In this document: in pieces, positions 42,600-49,039 of the stretch
Layout of the letters: each line of letters begins with the position of its first letter
Numbering within the stretch: the stretch's first letter is position 1
Origin: QHWF01 sp036848175
GTDB taxonomy: Bacteria > Acidobacteriota > Vicinamibacteria > Vicinamibacterales > CAVVIG01
NCBI GenBank assembly: GCA_036848175.1
Contig: DAIUKO010000011.1
Coordinates: 1-49,039, forward strand
Direction of reading: 5' to 3'
DNA: 49,039 nucleotides
Notes under the pieces: model-generated
Told to the model about the DNA's origin: nothing
The model's database searches: none
What the model saw: only the letters and a program-made list of their open reading frames with translations
Translations under genes and position numbers: made by a program

Positions 42600-43858
42600 G
42601 CCGCATTCTCTACTTCGATTGCTTCTCCGGCATCTCCGGCGACATGGCGCTCGGTGCGCTCGTCGACGCCGGCCTGCCGCTCGACGAGTTGACGCGCGCG
42701 CTCGGCAGTCTCGCGCTCGGCGACGCCCACATTCACGCCGAGCGCGTGCTCCGCGCCGGCGTCTCGGCGATCAAGTTCAAGGTGCACGAGCACGAACACG
42801 ATCACGCTCACGAGCATCACCACCGCGATCACGATCATCACGATCGCGGCGCCGGCGCGCATCGGCATGCACACGCGCATCGCAGCCTGTCGGAGATCTT
42901 CCGGTTGATCGACGGATCGAGCTTGTCCACCGCCGGCCGCGCGCGCGCCAAGGCGATGTTCCAGCGTCTCGGCGAAGCGGAGGCGGCGATTCACCAGATG
43001 CCGGTCGAGGAGGTCCACCTGCACGAAGTCGGCGCGCTCGATTCGATCATCGACATCGCCGGCATCGTGTTCGCGATGGAATGGGCCGGGGCGGATCGCG
43101 TCGTCTGCTCGCCGCTGAACGTCGGCGGCGGCATGGTGCAGTCGGCGCACGGACTCTTCCCCGTACCGGCGCCGGCGACCGTGAGCCTCCTCGGCGACGC
43201 GCCGGTTTACAGCGGGACGGTGCAGAAGGAGCTGGTCACGCCGACCGGTGCGTTGATCGCGACGACGTTCGCCGAATCGTTTGGACCGCTGCCGTCGATG
43301 TCAATCGAGCGCGTCGGCTACGGGGCCGGCGAACGCGACGATCCGGTGACGCCCAACGTCCTGCGCGTGCTGATTGGCCGCGCCGCGAACGAACGGCCGG
43401 CGGAACGCGTCACTGTCTTGGAGTGTGAGATCGACGACATGAACCCGCAGATCTTCGGCGTCGCGATGGACAGGCTCTATGCCGCAGGAGCGCTCGAAGT
43501 CTTCTACGTGCCGGTGCAGATGAAGAAGAACCGGCCGGGCACGCTCCTGACCGTCATCGCGCCGCCGGAGAAACGATCGCAGATGGCCGACGTCATTTTC
43601 AGAGAGACGACCACGATCGGGCTGCGGCACGCCGAAGTCGAGCGGGAGTGTCTCGCGCGTGAAATCGTCGTGGTCGAGACGCCGCTCGGCACCGTCCGTT
43701 TCAAAATCGCGCGCCGCGACGGCCGCATCGTCAACGCGACGCCGGAGTTCGACGACTGCACGAAGCTGGCCGCTGCGAACAATCTCTCGGTGAAAGAAGT
43801 GCAGACAATCGCCATTCAGGCCTACGGTGCTGGCGGCGAATCCATTCCGAAACACTAG
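42596..43858 (+). CDS. larC: Nickel-pincer cofactor chelatase LarC
   Basis: A 420-residue LarC, which inserts nickel into the pyridinium-3,5-bisthiocarboxylic acid mononucleotide cofactor of lactate racemase and relatives. The N-terminus LYFDCFSGISGDMALGALVD is the family signature. A histidine-rich loop near residues 62-100 (repeated HEHEHDH and DHDHHD pairs, then AHRHAHAH) is a likely metal reservoir. The late motif ETTTIGLRHAEVEREC, then GTVRFKIARRDG, is normal for LarC. The coding region is continuous, without the programmed frameshift that splits larC in lactobacilli. GTG 42596 overlaps the radC stop. larB, larE and larA are not visible in the window. Confidence 0.9.
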   Translation: MSRILYFDCFSGISGDMALGALVDAGLPLDELTRALGSLALGDAHIHAERVLRAGVSAIKFKVHEHEHDHAHEHHHRDHDHHDRGAGAHRHAHAHRSLSEIFRLIDGSSLSTAGRARAKAMFQRLGEAEAAIHQMPVEEVHLHEVGALDSIIDIAGIVFAMEWAGADRVVCSPLNVGGGMVQSAHGLFPVPAPATVSLLGDAPVYSGTVQKELVTPTGALIATTFAESFGPLPSMSIERVGYGAGERDDPVTPNVLRVLIGRAANERPAERVTVLECEIDDMNPQIFGVAMDRLYAAGALEVFYVPVQMKKNRPGTLLTVIAPPEKRSQMADVIFRETTTIGLRHAEVERECLAREIVVVETPLGTVRFKIARRDGRIVNATPEFDDCTKLAAANNLSVKEVQTIAIQAYGAGGESIPKH

Positions 43859-43945
43859 GCGGACCGCTCCGTTGTCGCGGCCCGCGAATTGCGGTCGAAG
43901 GCTTGTTGTGATTCGTACTCAATCAGTTCAATCGGTCCACCAATC

Positions 43946-45988
43946 GTGAAGAAATTCTTTCTGACCACCGCGATCGATTACGTGAACAGCCGGCCGCATC
44001 TCGGGACGGCGTACGAGAAGGTATGCGCCGACGTGATCGCGCGCTACAAGCGCCTCGCCGGCTTCGACACGCGGTTTCTGATGGGCAACGACGAGCACTC
44101 GCAGAACGTCTACAAGCAGGCGCTCGAGCAGGGCCTCGATCCGCTGGCGTATTGCGACCGGATGGAGCAGGTGTTCCGCGCCGCGTGGAAGCGTCTCGAC
44201 GTCTCCTTCGACGACTTCATCCGCACGACCGAGCCGCGGCACAAGGCCGGCACGCGCTACATCGCACAGCGCATCTTCGACGCGGGCGACATCTACGAAG
44301 GCGTCTACGAAGGCTGGTACTGCGTCAGCTGCGAGGAGTTCAAGCAGGAAAAGGATCTCGTCGACGGCAACTGTCCGCTGCACCCGACGCTGAAGCCCGA
44401 GTGGATTCGGGAGAAGAATTCTTTCTTCCGGCTCTCGAAATATCAGCAGCCGCTGCTGGATCACTTCCGCGCGCATCCGGAGTTCATGCAGCCGGACATT
44501 CGCCGGAATGAAATCCTGCGGCTCATCGAGGGCGGATTGGTCGACATCTCCGTCAGCCGAGCCGGGCAGTCGTGGGGGATTCCGCTGCCATGGGATCCGT
44601 CGAGCGTCGTGTACGTGTGGTTCGACGCGCTGGTCAACTACGCGTCGGCCGTCGGCCTCGGCGCCCCGGGAGACAAAGACCAGCAGCTGTTCGAGAAGTG
44701 GTGGCCGGCCGACCTGCACGTCATCGGCAAGGACATCACGCGGTTTCACGCGGTCATCTGGCCGGCGATGCTCATGAGCGCGCAGCTGCCGGTTCCGCGA
44801 CAGGTGTTCGGCCACGGCTTCCTGACCATCGGCGGACAACGGATGAGCAAGACGCTCGGCACGATCATCGATCCGATCGTCGCGGCGGATCGGCTCGGAC
44901 CGCAGGGTCAGGATCCGCTGCGGCTGTATCTCGTGAAGGAGATCGCATTCGGCGGCGACGGCGATTTCTCGTGGGAACGCTACGACGAGCGGTACAACGT
45001 CGACCTGGCGAACAATCTCGGCAACCTGGTGAGCCGTGTCGCCGCGATGGCCGGTCGCTATCGGAACGGCGCCGTCCGCCCCGCAGCGGCGCCGTCCGAT
45101 CAACTCGTGCGGCTCGGCGAGCAGGTCGTCGTCGACTATCGAAAGGCGATGGACGTGTTCGCACTGCACGAAGGGGCGGCGGCCGCATATCGAATGATCG
45201 ATGCGACCAACGAGTTCATCGCGGCGACGGCGCCATGGACGCTGGCCAAGGATCCGGCGTCGGCGGACAGGCTGTCGCAAGTGCTGTTCGACACAGCTGA
45301 AGCGATCCGGCTCGCAGCCGTGCTGCTCGCGCCGATCATGCCGTCGTCGAGCCGTGAGATCCTCAGACGCGTCGGCGCCAACGTCGAGGGCTTGAGCCTC
45401 GATCGTGACGGCCACTGGCGCGCCGACGGCGAGCGTGTGCTTCTGCAGGAAGGGCCCTTGTGGCCGCGACGAGAAACGGGGGCGGACGCACAGGTCCGCC
45501 CCTACGCCGAGGGACGGAACGACCCGCGCGCGATGACGAACGTAGGGGCCGACCCGCGTGTCGGCCCCAAGGAGTCCCAACCCGTGAGCAACGAGCAGAA
45601 AGATTCCCCGACGATTGCCGGCGCCAGTCCGGCTGCGGCCCCCGCAGCGGCAGCGAGCGATCGCATCTCGATCGACGACTTCATGAAAGTCGAGATGCGC
45701 GTCGCGAAAGTGCTCGCCGTGGAGCGTGTGCCGAAGTCGAACAAGCTGCTGAAGCTGCAGGTCGACGCCGGCATCGAGCATCGCACGCTCGTGGCCGGCA
45801 TCGCTGAGGCGTACGAGCCGGAGGCGCTGGTCGGAAAAACCGTCGTGATCGTCTTCAACCTGAAGCCCGCGAAGCTGATGGGGATCGAATCGAACGGCAT
45901 GGTGCTCGCCGCGAGCCCCGATGCCGGCGGGCCGCCGAAGGTCGTCACCTTCGAAGATCCGCCGCCGCCCGGCAGCCGCGTGCGATGA
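43946..45988 (+). CDS. metG: Methionyl-tRNA synthetase with repeat insertion
   Basis: A 680-residue class I synthetase. The HIGH-like motif is RPHLGTAY near residues 17-24, after DYVNS, and the KMSKS-like motif is QRMSKTLG near residue 297. A single zinc knuckle, CVSCEEFKQEKDLVDGNCPLH, here written as CVSC and GNCPLH, has three Cys and one His as in the Thermus-type enzyme. The C-terminal EMAP-type tRNA-binding domain starts near residue 570 (ISIDDFMKVEMRVAKVLAV). Between catalytic core and that domain, about 50 residues include TGADAQVRPYAEG and NVGADPRVGPKE, encoded by two palindromic repeats. GTG 43946 is chosen because it gives the family N-terminus MKKFFLTTAIDYVNSRPHLG. The 87-base gap after larC shows no other feature. 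Confidence 0.93.
   Translation: MKKFFLTTAIDYVNSRPHLGTAYEKVCADVIARYKRLAGFDTRFLMGNDEHSQNVYKQALEQGLDPLAYCDRMEQVFRAAWKRLDVSFDDFIRTTEPRHKAGTRYIAQRIFDAGDIYEGVYEGWYCVSCEEFKQEKDLVDGNCPLHPTLKPEWIREKNSFFRLSKYQQPLLDHFRAHPEFMQPDIRRNEILRLIEGGLVDISVSRAGQSWGIPLPWDPSSVVYVWFDALVNYASAVGLGAPGDKDQQLFEKWWPADLHVIGKDITRFHAVIWPAMLMSAQLPVPRQVFGHGFLTIGGQRMSKTLGTIIDPIVAADRLGPQGQDPLRLYLVKEIAFGGDGDFSWERYDERYNVDLANNLGNLVSRVAAMAGRYRNGAVRPAAAPSDQLVRLGEQVVVDYRKAMDVFALHEGAAAAYRMIDATNEFIAATAPWTLAKDPASADRLSQVLFDTAEAIRLAAVLLAPIMPSSSREILRRVGANVEGLSLDRDGHWRADGERVLLQEGPLWPRRETGADAQVRPYAEGRNDPRAMTNVGADPRVGPKESQPVSNEQKDSPTIAGASPAAAPAAAASDRISIDDFMKVEMRVAKVLAVERVPKSNKLLKLQVDAGIEHRTLVAGIAEAYEPEALVGKTVVIVFNLKPAKLMGIESNGMVLAASPDAGGPPKVVTFEDPPPPGSRVR
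45479..45568. repeat. Two in-frame palindromic repeats inside metG
   Basis: First element: GGGGCGGAC at 45479-45487 pairs perfectly with GTCCGCCCC at 45494-45502. Second: GGGGCCGAC at 45545-45553 pairs perfectly with GTCGGCCCC at 45560-45568. Both have a 9-bp stem and 6-base loop and are separated by 42 bases. Each is read in the same frame, giving GADAQVRP and GADPRVGP. The element in the deacetylase gene (24192) has the same geometry and frame. Confidence 0.88.
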
Positions 45989-45995
45989 TGACGCC

Positions 45996-47513
45996 GTGAG
46001 AAGACTGGCTGGCGTCTGTCTGGTGATCCTCATCGCCGCGACTGCTGCGACGCCTGCGTTGCAGGAGTCGACGCCATTCACCGGACGATGGGTCGTGCGA
46101 GCGGACAACGGCGACGGGACGTTTCGAGAAACCGTCATCGCGCTCGACCAGCGCGGCTCGACGCTCACGGGACGCGTCATCAATCCGACCAGCGAGCAAC
46201 CGATCGTGGACGGCACCGTCACCGGCGACAATGCGACCTTCGCCGTCATCACGGGTCGTCCGCCGAACGAGCGGCGTGCGGAATATCGCGCGACGCGTCA
46301 GGAAGTCTCGTTGGAGATCAACGTCACGCGGCCGGGCCAGGCTCCGCAGTCATTGAGAGCCGTCCGCGGGCCGGCGACTGCCGGCGACGCGCCGGCACGC
46401 ATCGAGCCGCCGCCGCTCCATCGCGTGGCCGACAACGGTCTCGCGCGAACGCCGCCGATGGGGTGGAACAGCTGGAATCATTTTCGCGGCCGCGTCGACG
46501 ATGCGACGGTGAAATCGATCGCGGATGCGATGGTCGCGAGCGGGATGAAGGCGGCCGGCTACACCTACGTGAACATCGACGATACGTGGGAAGCGGGACG
46601 TGATCCATCGGGCCGCATTCTGACGAACCGGAAATTCCCCGACATGAAGGCGCTCGCCGATTACGTCCACGGCAAGGGCCTGAAACTCGGCATCTACTCG
46701 TCGCCCGGACCACGGACGTGCGCCGGCTACGAAGGCAGCTACGGCCACGAAGAGCAGGACGCGCGAGTCTATGCCGAATGGGGCATCGACTACTTGAAGT
46801 ACGACTGGTGCGGCGCCGCGCGGATCTACAGAGACGAAGAGATGCAGGCCGTCTACCAAAAGATGGGCGATGCGCTTCGCGCTTCGGGCCGCGAGATCGT
46901 CTACAGCCTCTGTCAGTACGGCCGGAGCAACGTGTGGACGTGGGGACCTCAGGTCGGCGGCAACTTGTGGCGGACGACGGGGGACATCAGCGATTCGTGG
47001 GAGTCGATGACGCGGATCGGCTTCAGCCAGGACGCGCTGGCGCCGCACGCGGCTCCCGGCCATTGGAACGATCCCGACATGCTCGAGATCGGCAATGGCG
47101 GCATGACCGACACCGAGTATCGAACCCACATGACGCTGTGGGCGATGCTTGCGGCGCCGCTGCTCGCCGGGAACGATCTGCGGAACATGTCGCCGGAGAC
47201 GATCGCCATTCTCACGAACCGCGACGTCATCGCCGTCGACCAGGATTCACAGGGCGAACAGGGACGGCGCGCGCGCGCGGACGGCGACGTTGAAGTCTGG
47301 ACGCGTGGACTCGCCAACGGCGCATTCGCCGTTGCCTTGTTCAATCGCGGTCAGGCGGCGGCGCATATCACCGTGCGCTGGAAGGAGTTCGGTCTGAAGG
47401 ATCCTCGCCGCGTGCGCGATCTGTGGTCGCACCGCGACGCCGCCCGCGTTGGCGCCGAGTACGCGGCCGACGTCGAGCCGCACGGCGCCGTTCTCTTGCG
47501 CCTCGATCGATGA
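45996..47513 (+). CDS. Secreted GH27 alpha-galactosidase with N-terminal beta domain
   Basis: A 505-residue exported enzyme with a signal peptide at about residues 1-22. Residues 25-130 form a beta-rich domain (FTGRWVVRADNGDGTFRETV) of unknown role. The GH27 domain starts near 150 with RTPPMGWNSWNHF. Catalytic residues: nucleophile D270 in YLKYDWC, and acid/base D330 in WRTTGDISDSW. HWNDPDMLEIGNGGMT and HMTLWAMLAAPLLAGNDLR are further family motifs. It hydrolyses terminal alpha-galactosides or related residues from plant or microbial glycans in the periplasm or outside. Start GTG 45996 gives a normal signal peptide. Coupled by an ATGA overlap to the next gene. Confidence 0.92.
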   Translation: MRRLAGVCLVILIAATAATPALQESTPFTGRWVVRADNGDGTFRETVIALDQRGSTLTGRVINPTSEQPIVDGTVTGDNATFAVITGRPPNERRAEYRATRQEVSLEINVTRPGQAPQSLRAVRGPATAGDAPARIEPPPLHRVADNGLARTPPMGWNSWNHFRGRVDDATVKSIADAMVASGMKAAGYTYVNIDDTWEAGRDPSGRILTNRKFPDMKALADYVHGKGLKLGIYSSPGPRTCAGYEGSYGHEEQDARVYAEWGIDYLKYDWCGAARIYRDEEMQAVYQKMGDALRASGREIVYSLCQYGRSNVWTWGPQVGGNLWRTTGDISDSWESMTRIGFSQDALAPHAAPGHWNDPDMLEIGNGGMTDTEYRTHMTLWAMLAAPLLAGNDLRNMSPETIAILTNRDVIAVDQDSQGEQGRRARADGDVEVWTRGLANGAFAVALFNRGQAAAHITVRWKEFGLKDPRRVRDLWSHRDAARVGAEYAADVEPHGAVLLRLDR

Positions 47514-48964
47514 GGCGCTGGCTCGCCTGCTTCGTCTTCGCCGGAATCGGCACGGTCGCCGCGAGTGCGCAACCGCAGCGCGCCGCGCGCGTCGACGGCG
47601 CCGAAGCCGCAACCGCGCGACGCCTCGCCGCGATCCGCAACGATCCACCGTCGCTTCGCGCGTTCCTTCGCGAGATGCCGAAGGGCGGCGATCTTCACAA
47701 TCACCTGTCCGGATCGATTTACGCGGAGAGTTACCTGCGCTGGGCCGCCGAGGATCAGCTCTGCTGGGTCGTCGCCACGATGACGATCGCGGCCGGGTCG
47801 TGCGATCCCGCAGCCGGGCGTCCGCCGGTGAGCGCAGTGCTCCAGAATTCGACGCTCTACAACCAGGCGATCGACGCGTTGTCGATGCGCAACTGGAATC
47901 CAGCGCTCAACGGCCACGATCACTTCTTCGCGACGTTCGATCGGTTCAGCGCGGCAACCGTATCGAGACGAGGGGAGATGCTCGCGGAGATCGTCGCGCG
48001 CGCGGCGTCCGAGCGCGTCAGCTACATGGAGCTGATGCTGTCGCCGGCCTCTGCGTCTGCCGTCCAGTTCGCGAGCCGGATCGATCGGATGGTTGGCGCG
48101 AGCCCGGATCTCGCGCGAGCGCGCGAGCAGCTGCTCGCGGCCGGATTCGTGGAGGCGATCAGGACTGAGACCCGATCGCGACTCGACCTGATGGAGGCGC
48201 GCCAGCGCGATCTGCTGCGCTGTGGGACGCCGCAGGCCGACGCGGGCTGCAAGGTCACCGTGCGCTACATCGCACAGGTGCAACGGGCGAGTCCGCCGGA
48301 GCTGGTGTTCACGCAGATGGTTGCCGGGTTCGAGCTCGTCGCCATCGAGCCGCGGCTCGTGTCGCTGAATCTCGTGCAGCCCGAGGACGATCCGAATGCG
48401 CTGCGGTACTTTGCGCTGCAGATGGCGATGCTGGACTTTCTGCACCGCCAGTACGCGCGCGTGCCGATCGTGCTGCATGCCGGGGAGCTTGCCGAAGGGC
48501 TGGTGCCACCGGAGGCGCTCGGCTCTCACGTGAAAGAGTCGATTCGGACGGGGCACGCGATCCGCATCGGTCACGGCGCAGATGTCTTCGACGAAGACGA
48601 CCCATTTGCGCTGGTGAAGGAAATGGCGGCGAAGAAGATCCTCGTCGAAGTCGCGCTCAGCAGCAGCGAGCAGATTCTGGGGCTGCGCGGGACGCGGCAG
48701 CCGCTTCGCTTCTACCTGCAGCACGGCGTGCCGGTGGCGCTCGCGACCGACGATATGGGTGTCGCCCGATCGAGCCACACTCATGAATTCGTCAAGGCGG
48801 TCGAAGAGCACGATCTCGACTACCTGACGCTCAAGCGGCTGGCTCGCAACTCCATCGACTATGCGTTCGCCGATGCCGCCACCAAGGCCCGTCTCAAAGC
48901 CGACCTCGAAGCGGCCCTGGCGGCGTTCGAGCGCCGGCAGTCCGCCGGCATCCCGAAGTCCTGA
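47510..48964 (+). CDS. Secreted adenosine deaminase family enzyme
   Basis: A 484-residue amidohydrolase with signal peptide (residues 1-20, cleavage near ASA-Q). The zinc-binding HxH is in GDLHNHLSGS at residues 61-70. Later motifs are LHAGEL, with the catalytic Glu, IGHGADV and LATDDMGVARSSHTHEF, with the zinc-binding Asp pair. This set is characteristic of adenosine deaminase, and the exported, extended form resembles the ADGF/ADA2 type. Extracellular adenosine would be converted to inosine. The ATG at 47510 overlaps the alpha-galactosidase TGA. Together they may scavenge sugars and nucleosides. Confidence 0.88.
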   Translation: MRRWLACFVFAGIGTVAASAQPQRAARVDGAEAATARRLAAIRNDPPSLRAFLREMPKGGDLHNHLSGSIYAESYLRWAAEDQLCWVVATMTIAAGSCDPAAGRPPVSAVLQNSTLYNQAIDALSMRNWNPALNGHDHFFATFDRFSAATVSRRGEMLAEIVARAASERVSYMELMLSPASASAVQFASRIDRMVGASPDLARAREQLLAAGFVEAIRTETRSRLDLMEARQRDLLRCGTPQADAGCKVTVRYIAQVQRASPPELVFTQMVAGFELVAIEPRLVSLNLVQPEDDPNALRYFALQMAMLDFLHRQYARVPIVLHAGELAEGLVPPEALGSHVKESIRTGHAIRIGHGADVFDEDDPFALVKEMAAKKILVEVALSSSEQILGLRGTRQPLRFYLQHGVPVALATDDMGVARSSHTHEFVKAVEEHDLDYLTLKRLARNSIDYAFADAATKARLKADLEAALAAFERRQSAGIPKS

Positions 48965-49004
48965 GTCTGACCGCGGTCAGACCACGGTCAGACCACGGTC
49001 AGAC
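48965..49004. repeat. Second 11-bp repeat array with a palindromic head
   Basis: Directly after the adenosine deaminase stop, GTCTGACCGCGGTCAGAC (48965-48982) is a perfect 18-base palindrome. Two full GGTCAGACCAC copies (48975-48996) and a partial copy to 49004 follow. This is the same unit as at 41170-41235, and both arrays begin at or within a few bases of a stop codon. Confidence 0.9.
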
Positions 49005-49039
49005 TGCCGGGTGGTCTGCAACTTGTCGATCTTCGCGCA

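Noticed and set aside
48977..49039. Possible C-terminus of a minus-strand gene entering from the right edge (reading AKIDKLQTTRQ then a repeat-encoded tail)
   Set aside because: Only about 20 codons are visible, and the 11-bp array gives a stop in every minus-strand frame, so the frame cannot be decided.

Overview
The window is a high-GC stretch from a Gram-negative soil-type bacterium. Outer-membrane barrels, lipoproteins, a System I cytochrome c maturation locus, an EPSP synthase with Bacillus-like motifs, many GTG/TTG starts and many short interspersed palindromic repeats together suggest an Acidobacteriota (Vicinamibacteria-like) genome. This is recognition only; no database was searched. 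Three runs of exactly 100 N (2710-2809, 12615-12714, 35666-35765) are scaffold joins of unknown true length, so this is a draft or metagenome assembly. No rRNA, tRNA, CRISPR array, transposase or phage gene was recognised.

Layout. (1) 1-6387 is a tightly overlapping cytochrome c maturation operon: a CcmF-CcmH fusion (5' end outside the window), two membrane proteins broken by the first gap, ccmA, ccmB, ccmC, a CcmD-like protein and a tiny membrane protein. (2) 6363-8901 on the minus strand holds aroA, aroK and a calcineurin-type phosphoesterase, all overlapping. (3) 8934-11052 on the plus strand holds an RsbW-like ATPase, an inositol-monophosphatase-like enzyme and an outer-membrane barrel. 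(4) 11018-12840 holds a GT-C-like membrane protein whose start codon lies inside a 32-bp tandem repeat array. (5) 12871-18635 holds a VTT-domain protein, a polyprenyl-phosphate glycosyltransferase, two paralogous FN3-like lipoproteins with a shared unrecognised C-terminal domain, and an HYR-SGNH esterase.

(6) 18550-35665 is a large surface-glycan region: a five-gene minus-strand operon (deacetylase, GT2, GT4, flippase, GT-C-like protein), a divergent pair of large membrane proteins, a secreted glycosidase-like protein with fascin repeats, an LPG-synthase-type transmembrane protein, and a plus-strand operon (GT4, methyltransferase, SDR epimerase, acetyltransferase, GT4). (7) 35787-49039 is mostly housekeeping and degradative: ttcA-dtd, an outer-membrane protein, glpD, a methyltransferase, a DapF homologue with serine at both catalytic cysteine positions, a DUF4398-type lipoprotein, radC-larC, metG, and a coupled pair of secreted enzymes (GH27 alpha-galactosidase and adenosine deaminase).

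I did not find an obvious new defence or mobile system. The strongest leads are the Ser/Ser DapF homologue, a palindromic repeat that sits in frame in two unrelated proteins and encodes the same GADxxVRP-like peptide, repeats that supply a start codon or flank gene ends, a 42-bp inverted repeat ending 5 bp before a glycosyltransferase start, and the paralogous lipoproteins with an unrecognised C-terminal domain.
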